From Symsagittifera roscoffensis (Eukaryota > Xenacoelomorpha > Acoela > Convolutidae): a DNA stretch of 64,000 bases. Each line of letters begins with the position of its first letter. Positions within the stretch are counted from its first letter, which is position 1. The notes beneath the pieces are model-generated. The model did no database searches and was not told the DNA's origin. It worked only from the letters and a program-made list of their open reading frames with translations. The stretch spans positions 54,960,397 to 55,024,396 of the forward strand of contig NC_087065.1 of assembly GCF_963678635.1 (NCBI RefSeq). The letters are read 5' to 3'. This document shows positions 24,501-35,803 of the stretch, piece after piece. The position numbers were made by a program, and so were the translations under genes.

Positions 24501-26400
24501 TCGCTCGATCAGCATTTCCTTAAGTCGCGTTGTAAATTTTTTGTTATCTCGCGCTGCTCAAGTCTTATTTAATCCGCGTCCTCAATCTTTTGTTAAGTCC
24601 CGCCATCAGTTTTTTTTCAAGTATCTCAGCTTAAGTTCTCTCTTAAATCGCGCCGCTAGTTTTTCTTGAATCGCGCCGTCAAATGTTTTCTTCGGTCATG
24701 CAACTTTAGTTTTTTCTTAAGTCGCGCCTCTTAAGGTTTTTCTTAAGACACGCGGTCAGTCTTTTCCTAAGTCGCGCCGTCACTCTTTTTTTAAAATCGC
24801 GCTGTCAGTTTTTTCATAAGTCGTAAAGTCAGCTTTTTCTTAAGTAACGGCGTCAGTCTTCTCTTAAGTCGCACCTTCAGTCTATTCTTAGGTCGCGCCG
24901 TCAGTATTTTCTCAAGTCTCTCCGCTTAAATTCTCTCTTAAATCGCGCCGTTCGTTTTTTCTTAAATCGCGCCGTCATCTTTTTTCTTCGGTCATGCAAC
25001 TCAAGTTTTTTCCTAATTCGCACCGCTTAAAAATTTTCCCCGGTTGCACCGGTTAGGTCTTTTCTTAAGTCCCGCCGTCAGTCTTAACTTAAGTTGCGCC
25101 GTCAGGATTTTCTTAAATCACATCGGCAATTTTTTCTCAAGTCGCTCGATCAGCATTTCCTTAAGTCGCGTTGTAAATTTTTTGTTATCTCGCGCTGCTT
25201 AAGTCTTATTTAATCCGCGTCCTCAATCTTTTCTTAAGTCCCGCCATCAGTTTTTTTTCAAGTATCTCAGCTTAAGTTCTCTCTTAAATCGCGCCGCTAG
25301 TTTTTCTTAAATCGCGCCGTCAAATTTTTTCTTCGGTCATGCAACTTTAGTTTTTTCTTAAGTCGCGCCGCTTAAGGTTTTTCTTATGTCCTGCCGTCAG
25401 TCTTAACTTAAGTGCGCCGTCAGGCTTTTCTTAAATCACATCGGCAATTTTTTCTCAAGTCGCTCGATCAGCATTTCCTTAAGTCGCGTTGTAAATTTTT
25501 TGTTATCTCGCGCTGCTTAAGTCTTATTTAATCCGCGTCCTCAGTCTTTTCAAAAATCGCGCGCGCCGTCAGTATTTTCTTAAGTCTCGCCATCAGTTTT
25601 TTCTCAAGTATCTCAGCTTAAGTTCTCTCTTAAATTGCGCCGCTAGTTTTTCTTAAATCGCGCCGTCAAATTTTTTCTTCAGTCATGCAACTTTAGTTTT
25701 TTCTTAAGTCGCGCCGCTTAAGGTTTTTCATAAATCCCGCCTTCAGTCTTAACTTAAGTTGCGCCGTCAGGCTTTTCTTAAATCATATCGGCAATTTTTT
25801 CTCAAGTCGCTCGATCAGCATTTCCTTAAGTCGCGTTGTAAATTTTTTGTTATCTCGCGCTGTTTAAGTCTTATTTAATCCGCGTCCTCAATCTTTTCTT
25901 AAGTCTCGCCATCAGTTTTTTCTCAAGTATCTCAGCTTAAGTTCTCTCTTAAATCGCGCCGCTAGTTTTTCTTAAATCGCGCCGTCAAATTTTTTCTTCG
26001 GTCATGCAACTTTAGTTTTTTCTTAAGTCGCGCCGCTTATGGTTTTTCTTAAGTCCAGCCGTCAGTCTTAACTTAAGTTGCGCCGTCAGGCTTTTCTTAA
26101 ATCACATCGGCAATTTTTTCTCAAGTCGCTCGATCAGCATTTCCTTAAGTCGTGTTGTAAATTTTTTGTTTTCTTGCGCTGCTTAAGTCTTATTTAACCC
26201 GCGTCCTCAGTCTTTTCATAAGTCGCGCGCGCCGTCAGTATTTTCTTAAGTCTCGCCATCAGTTTTTCTCAAGTATCTCAGCTTAAGTTCTCTCTTAAAT
26301 TGCGCCGCTAGTTTTTTCTTAAATCGCGCCGTCAAATTTTTTCTTCGGTCATGCAACTAAAATTTTTTTTAAGTCGCGCTGCTTAAGGTTTTTCTTAAGT
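21600..26400 (+). repeat. Higher-order repeat block, about 313-348 bp period (some about 640 bp)
   Basis: The marker CAGCATTTCCTTAAGTCGCG followed by TTGTAAATTTTTTGTTATCTC recurs near 21,880, 22,100, 22,612, 23,178, 23,525, 24,165, 24,510, 25,150, 25,467, 25,815 and 26,128. Spacings cluster at about 313-348 bp and 566-640 bp, so single and double units alternate. Accompanying markers are TTCTTCGGTCATGCAACT and CACATCGGCAATTTTTTC. Confidence 0.85.
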
Positions 26401-26819
26401 CACGCGGTCAGTCTTTTCCTAAGTCGCGCTGTCAGTCTTTTTTTAAATCGCGCTGTAAGTTTTTTCTTAAGTCGCGCAGTAGGACTTTTCTTCAGTCGCG
26501 TCTTCAGTCTTCTTTTAAGTCGCGCTACTTAATTGTTTTTATAGGACGGGCTGTCAGTCCTTTATTAAGTCGTACTGTCGCTCTTTTCTTGAATTACACC
26601 GTCAGATTTTTCTTAAGGCGCGCCGTCATCTTTTCTAAAGTCGTGCCGTCAGTTTTGTCCTAAATCGCGCCGCTTTGGTCTTTTCTTAAGTCGCGCAGTA
26701 AGTTTTTTCCTTAGTCGGGTCGTTACTCTTATCTTAACTAGCGCCGCTTAAACATTTTCTTAAATCGCGCCGTCATTTTTATATTAAATTGCGCCCTTTA
26801 AGTTTTTTCTTAAGTCGCG

Positions 26820-29300
26820 CCGCTAAAAGTTGCGCTGTCAGTCTTTTTTATCAGTCGTGAAGTCAGTCTTTTCTTAAGCCACGCCGTCAGTCTTATCTTA
26901 AGTCGCGCAGTCAGTCCTTTCTTAAGTCGTGCCGTCAGTCTTTTCTTGATTCACGCCGTCAGTCTTTTCTGAAGTCGTGCCGTCAGTCTTGTCCCAAGTC
27001 GCGCAGCTTAGGTCTTTTTTTTTCTTAAGTCACGTCGTCAGTCTTCTTTTAAGTCGCGCCATTTAAATCTTTTCTGAAGTCGTGCCGTCAGTGTTGTCCT
27101 AAATCGCGCCGCCTTGGTCTTTTCTTAAGTCGCGCAGTAAGTTTTTTCTTGAGTCGCGCCGTCATTTTTATATTAAATTGCGCGCTTTAAGTTATTTCTT
27201 AAGTCGGGCCGCAAAAAATTGCGCTGTCAGTCTTTTTCTAAGTCGTGAAGTCAGTCTTTTCTTAAGCCACGCCGTCAGTCGTATCTTAAGTCGCGCAGTC
27301 AGTCCTTTCTTAAGTCGTGCCGTCATTCTTTTCTTGATTCACGCCGTCAGTATTTTCTTAAGTCGCGCCGTCAGTCTTTATTTAAGTCGCGCAGCTAATC
27401 TTTCTTAAGTTGCGCCGTCAGTATTTTCCTAAGTAGCGCAGTCAGTCTTTTTTGAAGTCGTGCCGTTAGTCTTGTCCTAAGTCGCGCAGCTTAGGTCTTT
27501 TTTTAAAGTCACGTCGTCAGTCTTCTTTTAAGTCGCGCCATTTAAATCTTTTCTTAAGTCGCGCCGTCAGTCTTTTCTTAAGCCACGCCGTCATTTTTTT
27601 TTCTTAAGACGCGCCGTCAAATTTTTTTAGGTCGCGCCATTTAAAATTTTCGTTAGTCGTGCCGCTTAAGAATTTTCCTAAACCATGCCGTCAGTTTTTT
27701 CCTAAATGGCGCCGTCGGTCTTTTCTTAAATTGCGCGGTCAGCCTTTTCATACGCCGTGAAGTCAGTCTTTTCTTAAGTCGCGTTGTCAGTTTTTTGTTG
27801 ATTCGCGCTGCTTCAGTCTTTTTCACTCCGCGCCCTCAGTCTTTTCTTATCGCGTTGTCAGTTTTTTCTTATGTCGTTACGTCAGTTTTTTTCTTAGGTC
27901 GCTCCCCTTAAGTTTTTTCTTATGTCGGTCCGCTCAAGTTCTCTCTTAAGTCACACTGTCAGTCTTATCCTTAGTCGCACCGTCAGTTTTTTCCTAAGTC
28001 GCGCCGTCAGTTTTTTTCTTAAGTCGAGCCGTAAGTCTTTCCTTAAGTCGCGCCGTAAGTCTTTTCCTAAGTTGCGCCGGATAAGTCTTTTCTTATGTCG
28101 CGCCGTCAGTCTTCTCTTAAGTCGCACCTGCAGTCTTTTCTTAAGTAGCGCCGTTAGTATTTTGTAAGTCGAGACTTCAGTGTTTTTTTATGAGTCGCGC
28201 CGACTGTATTTTCTTAAGTCACGCTGTCAGTTTTGTTTAAGTCGCGCAGTATGAATTTTCTTGAGTCGCGTCGTCAGTCTTCTTCTAAGTCGCGTCGATT
28301 TAAAATTTTGTTGAGATGCGCCGTCAGTACTTTCTGAAGTCGTGAAGCCAGTCTTTTCTTGATTCACGCCGCTTAGGTATTTTCTTAAGTCGTGCAGTAA
28401 GTCTTTTTTTAAGTCACGTCGTTAGTCTTCTCTTAAGTCGCCCCACTTAAATCTTTTTTTTAAGTCACGCCGTCAGTTTACTTTTAAGTCGCACCGTCAA
28501 TTTTTTTCTAAGGTCGCGCTATTTTAGGTTTTTTTAAGCCATTCTGCTTAAAAATTTTCTTAAGCCACGCCCTCAGTCTTTTCCTGAATCGCGCCGTCGG
28601 TCTTTTCCTTAGTCGCATTGTCAGTTTTTTGTTAACTCGCGCTACTTCAGTCTTTTTAAATCTGCGTCCTCAGTCTTTTCTTAAGTCGCGCTGTCAGTAC
28701 TTTCTTAAGTCGCGCCGTCAGTTTTTTCTTCAGTTGCGCCCCTTAAGTTTTTTCTTAAGTCGGTCCACCTAATTTCTCTCTTAAGCCACGCCGTCAGACT
28801 TATCCTAAACCGCGCCGTCAGTCTTTTTTAAAGTCGCGCATTTAATCTTTTCTTAAGTCGCGCCGTCAGTTTTTTTTTAAATTCGCGCCGTAAGTATTTT
28901 CTTAAGTCGCGCAACTTAAGTCTTTTCTTTAGTCGCGCCGCTTAAGTCTTTTCGCAAGTTGCGCCGGTTAAGTCTTTTCGTAAATCGCGCCGTCAGTCTT
29001 TTCTTAAGTCACGCCGTCATTTTTTTCTTAAGTCGCGCCGTCAAATTTTTTTTAGGTCGCGCCATTTAAAATTTTCGTTAGTCCTGCCGCTTAAGAATTT
29101 TCCTAACCATGCCGTCAGTTTTCTCCTAAATTGCGCTGTCAGTGTTTTCATAGGCCGTGAAGTCTGTCTTTTCTTAAGTCGCGTTGTCAGTTTTTTGTTG
29201 ATTTGCGCTGCTTCAGTCATTTTCACTCCACGCCCTCAGTCTTTTCTTATCGCGTTGTCAGTTTTTTCTTATGTCGTTACGTCAGTTTTTTTCTTAGGTC
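26820..29300 (+). repeat. Higher-order repeat block with about 390-bp and 1.4-kb duplications
   Basis: The sequence around GCGCTGTCAGTCTTTTT and GTCGTGAAGTCAGTC at about 26,832 recurs at 27,221 (offset 389 bp). The segment containing GCCATTTAAAATTTTCGTTAG at about 27,640 recurs near 29,060 (offset about 1.42 kb), together with its downstream neighbours CCGTGAAGTC and TTCACTCC. Confidence 0.7.
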
Positions 29301-30424
29301 ACGCCGTCAGTCTTATCCTTAGTCGCACCGTCAGTTTTTTCTTAAGTCGCGCCGTCAGTTTTTTTTCTTAAGTCCAGCCGTAAGTCTTTCCTTAAGTCGC
29401 GCCGTAAGTCTTTTCTTAAGTCGTGCCACTTAAGTCTATTCTTTAGTCGCGCCGCTTAAGTCTTTTCGCAAGTTGCGCCGGTTAAATCTTTTCTTAAATC
29501 GCGCCGTCTGTTTTTTCTTAAGTCGCAGCGTCAATTCTTGGAAGGTCGCACCGCTTAGATCTTTTCTTATTCCCCGCCCTCAGTCTTTTCTTCAGTCGCG
29601 CCGTCAGTATTTTTTTAGGTCAAACCGTCAATCTTTTCTTAAGTCGTGCCGCCTAAGTCTGATCTTAAATTGCGCCGTCAGTGTTTTCTTAAATCACGTC
29701 GTCAGTCTTTTCTTTTCCAGCCGTCGCGTTGTTTTTTTTGTTAACTCGTTCTGCGTAAATCTTTTCTTAATGCGCGCCCTCAGTCTTTTTTTTTAAGTCG
29801 CGCCGTCTGTCTTTTCTTAATTTGCGCCGTCTGTATTTTCTTAATTTGCGCCATCAGTCTTTGCTTAGGTCTTGCCGTCAGTTTTTTTGTTAAGTCGCGC
29901 AGTTAGTATTTTTTTAAGTCGCGCCGTCAGTCTTTTATTAAGTTGCTCTCAGTATTTTCTTAAGTTGCTCTCAGTATTTTCTTAAGTCGCGCCGTCAGTC
30001 TATTTTTAAGTCGCGCCGCTTAGGTTTTTGTTATGTCGCGCAGTAAGTTTTTTCTACAGTCGCATTGTCAGTCTTCTCTCAAGTTGCACCGCTTAAATTT
30101 TTTCGTAAGTCGCGCCGTCAGTTTTTTCTTAAATCACGCCTTCCAGTTTTTACCTAAGTCGCCCCGTCAGTCTTTTCTTAAATCGCGCTGCTTAGGTCGT
30201 TTCTTAAGTCGAGCCGTCAGTCTTTTTTTAAGTCGCACCGTTAAAATCTTTTCTTAAGCCGCGCCGCTTAAATCTTTTCTTAATCCGCGCGGTCAGTCTT
30301 TTCCGATGTCGTGCTGTTAGTCTTTTCTAATTTCGCGCCGTCAGATTTCTCTTAAGTCGCGCCACCAGTCATTTTTTAAGTCGCGCCGTCAGTCTTTTCC
30401 TAAGTCGCGCCGCCAGATTTTTCT

Positions 30425-30835
30425 CAAGTCGCGCCATCAGTCATTTCATTTCTTATGTCGCGCCGTCAGTCTTTTCTTCAGTCGCGCCGCTTAGGTCTTT
30501 TATTGAGTCGCGTCATTAGTTTTTTCTTGAGTCGCGCCATCAGACTTTTCTTAATTCGCGCCGTTAGTCTGTTCTTAAGCCGCGCCGTCAGTCTTCTCTT
30601 AAGTCGCGCCACCAGTCTTTTCTTAAGTGACGCCGTCAGTCTTTTCTTAAGTCGCGCCGCCAGATTTTTCTCAAATCGCGCCATCAGTCATTTCATTTCT
30701 TATGTCGCGCCGTCAGTCTTTTCTTCAGTCGCGCCGCTTAGGTCTTTTATTGAGTCGCGCCATCAGTCATTTCATTTCTTATGTCGCGCCGTCAGTCTTT
30801 TCTTCAGTCGCGCCGCTTAGGTATTTTTTTAAGTC
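30425..30835 (+). repeat. Terminal triplicated block of the satellite
   Basis: The variant string GCCATCAGTCATTTCATTTC followed by TTATGTCGCGCCGTCAG and a GCTTAGGT-type monomer occurs three times, near 30,432, 30,682 and 30,757. The right end of the array is therefore locally amplified, and regular monomers stop at about 30,857. Confidence 0.8.
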
Positions 30836-30857
30836 GCGCCGTCAGTCTGTTCTGAAG

Positions 30858-31263
30858 TGGCCAATTTGTTTTGTTTTGCCAAGTCGTGGTATATCGAAAA
30901 ATGTGTTTGTGGGATTTGTTTTTACATTTTGCATCTTAGTTGTTGTGCTTATCCATCGGAAGTGCTTAGATTCGTATGTTGGTCCTATCCCTCGTGGATA
31001 AATGATCTTAAATCTTAAATCTTAAAATCTTAGATTGGTACATAGCTCGCGATTTTTTTATTTTGTAGGAGTTCCTCTTTAGTCTGCTAACATTGTTCGA
31101 TAACAGAAAAGTTGAAAACCTATCAAGCCAGCAACCTACATCGGCTCGACCTCCATACACGAAGAATGTTTGTCATACAATTCCATTCAAAAAAAATGCA
31201 AGGAAAAAATATTGTTATGCAATTTCCCCTGGTCGAGGTCCTAAACTCATATCCAGACTTTGA
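30858..31263. other. Spacer after the satellite
   Basis: No gene is recognised. A small ATCTTAA-type repeat (about 31,004-31,040) has three to four copies. An in-frame hydrophobic run near 30,900-30,960 is the continuation of a satellite frame and has no family resemblance that I can name. Confidence 0.4.
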
Positions 31264-31545
31264 AAGTAGCGTCGCACACGGATCAACATCCAAATTGCAT
31301 AGTCCGAGCACTTGAGTCTGGAAAGTCTGAGCATGAGTCGCGCCGTGGGTGGCGAAAGTCTGGACATACCAAAATTTGGTAGCGAGTCTAGACATGGGCC
31401 GCGAAAGTCAAGAATTGTCAAATTTTGGTCGCGATAAACTAAACATGGGTCGGGAACGTCTGGAAAACATGTGTAGACTTTCCAGACACGCTCACTCGAC
31501 TCGACTTTGCAATTTGGTTCTGGATCCGACGCAACTTTGCGACCC
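31264..31545. repeat. Imperfect inverted repeat with long arms
   Basis: The arm at about 31,264-31,337 (AGCGTCG, CCAAATTGCATAGTC, GTCTGGAAAGTCT in order) is matched in reverse complement by the arm at about 31,470-31,545, which read backwards gives TGCGTCG, CCAAATTGCAAAGTC, GTCTGGAAAGTCT. About 130 bp lie between them, with several weak repeats of GCGAAAGTCTGGACAT. A tighter hairpin, GTCTGGAAA with TTTCCAGAC, lies at 31,458-31,487. Open frames on both strands here are a by-product of the symmetry. It may be a small foldback element. Confidence 0.6.
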
Positions 31546-31950
31546 ACGGTCCGACTGTCCAACTCAGATTTTCGAGGAAACTATGCATATTAGTTGTAGA
31601 TCCGGCGTATTTTATTACGTATATGATAATTGTAAGATAAAAAAAATTTTCATACCTACATTTTATTGCTAATTTTTCTGCCTTAAGGCTTTAGTTTAAA
31701 TAAAACCATTTTAATTTAAAGAAACTGCATTATAATAAGTTTTTGATCAACCTGGTTCCTCTCAAAAATAAATTGCAATTTCAGTCAAGTTCTACCACCA
31801 ATAGAATATGCTTTCTTACTTGGTACTTCATGACGCTCAAACAACGGGATTTACCCATTAAACTTACGATGAATTTTCTGTCCTCCCATTTCTCCCTACT
31901 TCCCTAAACTCATTTGCTTAGTTATAAACCTTAGTAAAAAAAAAACAAAG

Positions 31951-32121
31951 AACTTCGAGGTCTCGTACAAACTGTACGTTCCAATGATCACTATTCTGGG
32001 AATACCTGCTCTGGTGCTGGTGGCCGCAATGACCGCGAGACTCATCTACAACCTCTCTCCTGTGAAACGCACTACTGCACCGAATCTTGGCCGGCGAGCA
32101 ACTGACCCAAACTCACAAAGA
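31951..32121 (+). CDS. Exon-like segment, rhodopsin-family GPCR TM5
   Basis: The frame reads NFEVSYKLYVPM and then a hydrophobic helix ITILGIPALVLVAA, followed by basic residues (ARLIYNL, VKR). This is the pattern of the end of extracellular loop 2, TM5 with its Pro and the start of intracellular loop 3. The frame is open from further upstream; acceptor-like AG sites precede it at 31,921 (TTTGCTTAG), 31,934 and 31,950. Downstream, AGA|GTAAGC at 32,122 is a good donor in phase 0; a second, AGA|GTAAGG, lies at about 32,152. The GC content is higher than the flanks. Strand and order fit a single gene with the TM3-TM4 segment at 8.93 kb, which would put the whole satellite in one intron. No TM7 exon was found. 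Confidence 0.5.
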
Positions 32122-32766
32122 GTAAGCAAAAATCTCAGGCTTTGGAAGAGAGTAAGGAATATCTATGAAAGGGGACTATTTTTTATTGAGACCAGTTTTG
32201 ACATTAGCAGTTGCCCTTTGGCACTATTTTACAACGCCCAGTTTTGAGACCAACCTCAGTTTTAGTATAATTTTTCTTAGCTTCAAATTTTTCTAAAACG
32301 CTTTTGATTAAAACGGCTTTTTGGTTTGTTCCTTCACTAAATAGCAGTTTTAAAGCAGCTAGGGACTTTATAGAGCTTCAGGAGGGCGCGGAAAAATCAA
32401 GTTGGTGTAATTTTAAACCCTAAACTTATCTAAAATATCGACTAATTGGGACCAAGCTAGACAACAGTTCTAACATGGACCATTTTTGATAACACTAATG
32501 TCGTTTAAATATTGCCAATTTAGCAATTTTGTGGGCAGATAGAAAGCGCATAGAAAGCGATCTCTGTGTTTGTGAAAAGGTAATGCAAATGGCTTATGCG
32601 CGGCGAATTTTTGTGCACTCATTGTTGTTCCAAATCAAACAATTATTCCGAAATAAAAAATTTTTCTTCAGAAATAAGAAAAAATAAACTAATAACAAGG
32701 TTAATCAGTTTAATTTTGAGAAAAAATTTATTGATATTTTGATAGATTTATATATAAATATTTTAG

Positions 32767-32830
32767 GGTTTTTAGCCCTGCTTGTGATGTTCCTGCTTTG
32801 TACTGATTTATGGAGTGTAGAAGCCAAAAA
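32767..32830 (+). CDS. Possible short GPCR exon (TM6-like), tentative
   Basis: Between acceptor-like TATTTTAG (ending 32,766) and donor-like AAAAA|GTGAGT (32,831) lies a short frame reading FLALLVMFLLCTDLWSVEAK, a hydrophobic helix with LLC, as in many TM6 segments. The phase it needs (1) does not match the phase-0 donors of the TM5 exon, so a further exon would be required or this is chance. There is no CWxP motif. Confidence 0.25.
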
Positions 32831-32839
32831 GTGAGTTTA

Positions 32840-33200
32840 ACTCCGCAGTGGTTCTCTTATAAAAAAATTTCGGAAAAGGTACACCGTCTGTTTGTCACGC
32901 TAACTTATTTTTGGCCGGATAGATTCGTGCAACTTCTCAGTCTAATACCAATCCCAATCCTAATCTTATAACTCCTAGTCTCAATAGATCTATTATATAC
33001 TGATTTTTTGCGAGGTTAGAGGAGAGGAAGAGTAACTGCTTTCTAGGTTACTTTTTTTCTCTGGCTGAAACCATAAATAGTTTCAGCCTTGCAAATTATT
33101 TCAAGTTTTAGTCGCGATCAAGATTGGTTAGTTCTAAGTATTTTACAGTCATAGTTAACGAAAAAATAATTAAGATAAATCTTATTTTGAACTGGTCCAC
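32840..33200. other. AT-rich stretch with small palindrome
   Basis: No gene is recognised. A perfect 9-bp inverted repeat with an 8-bp loop (GGCTGAAAC / GTTTCAGCC) lies at 33,063-33,088. Confidence 0.5.
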
Positions 33201-35097
33201 TCATCCGGGGCTTAGGAAGATTTTTAAGGCTTAAGTTGATTTGAGTGAGAGATGAATTGAGTGAATTCTAATTTCTTTTTTGAAAAGATTCTTTGAGGAG
33301 AGGGAATAGAGAAGAGTAGCAATTGCTCGTTTTTGTGAAATAGTTGTTATCGTCGAAGGAGTCGAGATTTGCGAGTACTGTAGTGAGTTGAATGATCGTG
33401 TCGAGGATGCACAATTGATGTAGTGATGTGTCGATTTCATTAGGTAGAGAGAAAGATTACGTGAATTCTCAACTATTTATCAAATATTGAGATAGGGTTT
33501 GACTTCACGGAGTGAAGCGCCAAATAATTAGAATACGTATTTCTGAGTTCAATATTTAGTTGGCCATTAAACATATAGATATGCACCTTTCAGTAATTTC
33601 AGTTTTAGTTGTGATCCTTTGTTAGTTTTTTACCCAAAGCGTTCCAATTAGTTCGGTTATTTTAAATATTTCCTCACAATACAGTTTCACTTAGTAAAAG
33701 TTTTGTCGATGTAGGGGTCCAAACATGTAGCTGGTAGAGGTTAGAGGAGAAATTTTTTTTGTGTTTTTCTTTGAGAAGAGTCTCTATTAATGTATAACTT
33801 TTCTCAAAAATGAATTAATTTTAACTTGTGTTTTTTTTTGGTTTTATAAGCGTTTTATTTGGTCTTACTAACATCTTGAATTAGGGTTCAAAAGAATTTC
33901 TTATCCAGTTTAATTGGGTACCGTGAGACTTTCCTGTACATATGGATTACTGCACATAGTAAACTGCGATGGTTCTTTAAATTTAGCTTTACTTCCTTCT
34001 TCTTACCGGGTAGAGGGAAAGTTTTGAAACGTTTGAAAGCGAGTCAAAGTTGTTATCAGTTAGTTTTTTAGACTACAATTTCATTTATTCTCGAACACGG
34101 TATTGGCGAGTTACGCTGAATTGTGTGTAAAGAGTGCGTGAAATGTGGGCCAAACAGCAAAATCGAAAAATAGAAAAGAACGCACACATAAAAAAGGTAA
34201 TATCGTATAATAGTTTTTACTCATTTTTAAACAATTGCTTTGTGAAAAGCATTTTTGATTGAATGTGTTAAAAAGAAAATTGTATGATTTTTTTTTGCTT
34301 TTTTTCGATTTGTTATTGATTTCACAGAAGTTACTTGTGAAGTTCAAAAGGTAATGGTTAAACACACGTAGAAAAATGGTGAGTTAAATATTAAAAACTA
34401 ATTAGTGAGGTATAAAACTGCATTATTACTGTGTGTCGGGTTCCAAAAAAAAGTCCAATTGTGAGTGAGTGAGTGTATTACAAGTTTTGCAAGCTTTTGA
34501 ACGACAGTTTTAGTACGTTAAAAAAGCCATCGTAGATCTGGTGCGCGGATCACGCTGACTTCTTCAGGAGTGGTTAAAAATTCAAGGTTGCTATTCTGTA
34601 TTAGGATATAAAACTTTTGATTGAATTTAGTGTTGTGAATGTTCATCAAAAGGCGTTTTTCTTTTATCAACGATTGAGTGATCAAATTTGACGGATCATC
34701 GTGGGCTAAAAAGATGATCGTTCTGAGAACGAAAAACTTTTTTGTGTTTTTTAGACTTTTTTGTCTATTTGAGATTTTTGTTAATAGATGCGGAAAGCAT
34801 TCCAAAAAAATCCTGTAAAAATACTGTTGCTACCTGAGCTGGTCTTTTGACTTGTGTGCGGATTGCAAATGTGCTACATATTCCCCCCAGAAATGAGAAT
34901 GAAAATCCTATGAAACTAAATTACGTAAAACACAGTCAATCTTTCTAGGATCTAATGGAGCCATTCTAAAAATGCTATTAATTCATTTTTTTATGTGCAA
35001 AAACTCAATATAATAATTGGTGAGACAACTTGTGGGTGGATTTTTTTTCCGTTGAGATAAATTCAATCTTTAAATTTTTTTAAATGTCCCCTGTTAT

Positions 35098-35803
35098 CGT
35101 ATTTTTAGAATTGTGTGTATACGGCTGTTCTGCAAGTGTTCTAAGATTTTGGTCTATAGGTTGTTTTTGGATTGTGTCTATTTTTTTAAAATTCTTAAAA
35201 ATGTTGTGTAAATATGTGATGTTTTATATCTGACATAGAGAATAGGCCTATGGGTTGGAAACTTATATTGGAGTTTCGAGTAATTGCACGTTTGTTTTCA
35301 GGTGAAAATTTCTTTGAAGGAGGTATTAAGGTGGGGTATGGTGTGAGAAAAATTATTCATCTTTGCTGGGATTAAATTATACTACGTTGTGGCATTATTC
35401 TGAACAGCAGGGTACGACGGTATCCCAAAAAAAGGTACGTCGTGTCGACAGAAAGATTTTAATTTTTGTAAAACATAAGTGTTTTTTTTATAAAATCTTT
35501 TATCTTCAAGTACGTAAATGGTGAGACTTTTTAGTGCATGTATAGTAAAAAAAGAAGATGTTTCCTTTGTTATCAAAAACAGTTGAGTGGTTGATTGAGA
35601 GTAGGTATCCTGCATAATGTGTTTTCAAATCTGCTAAGGCTAAGGGTTGTAATATTTGTGTTCCTTCTAGCTGCATAGAACGGCCCATCGTATTCGTATT
35701 TTTAGATATGTGTGTAACCGGCTGTTTCTGCAAATGTTTAAGATTTTGGTCAATAGATTGTTTTTGGATTGTGTCCATTTTTTAAAAGTTCTTGAAAATA
35801 TTG
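35098..35803. repeat. Diverged pair of about 110-bp segments
   Basis: CGTATTTTTAGAATTGTGTG followed by ACGGCTGTTCTGCAAGTG and GATTTTGGTCTATAGGTTG (35,098-35,210) recurs with substitutions at 35,690-35,803, about 595 bp later. On the minus strand both read DTIQKQ-IDQNL, so the duplicated part was once coding, probably in the 3' ORF of the gypsy element. Confidence 0.6.

Larger units (their letters stand above)
10172..30857 (+). repeat. 20.7-kb satellite of 24/26-bp monomers, head to tail
   Basis: The array is built on the core CTTTTCTTAAGTCGCGCC. In type A the core is followed by GTCAGT (24-bp period). In type B it is followed by GCTTAAGT or GCTTAGGT (26-bp period). That gives roughly 800-860 monomers. 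Exact runs of type A occur at 16,857-16,920 and 19,315-19,385. All monomers after the edge copy share one orientation. The core carries an AflII-type palindrome (CTTAAG) and several CpG in an otherwise AT-rich region. Because 24 is divisible by 3, long open frames appear on both strands with 8-residue repeats (SFLKSRRQ, LFLSRAVS; minus KKRLTARL). They carry no ATG-led conserved domain and are interrupted wherever type B units shift frame, so I treat them as non-coding. Confidence 0.95.

Noticed and set aside
10172-30857. CRISPR array
   Set aside because: Short regular repeats are present, but there are no unique spacers between them, the host DNA is eukaryotic, monomers abut head to tail and no cas genes occur.
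31004-31040. Telomeric repeat
   Set aside because: Only three or four ATCTTAA-like units, not a known telomere motif and not terminal. GCTTAGGT within the satellite is likewise part of a 26-bp monomer.
31123-31562. Genes on the minus strand at 31.1-31.6 kb
   Set aside because: The open frames overlap on both strands and coincide with the inverted repeat; no domain is recognised.
33231-35778. Envelope gene of the minus-strand gypsy element
   Set aside because: Several minus-strand frames lie in the right place, but no signal peptide, cleavage site or fusion motif can be read, so it was not called as a feature.
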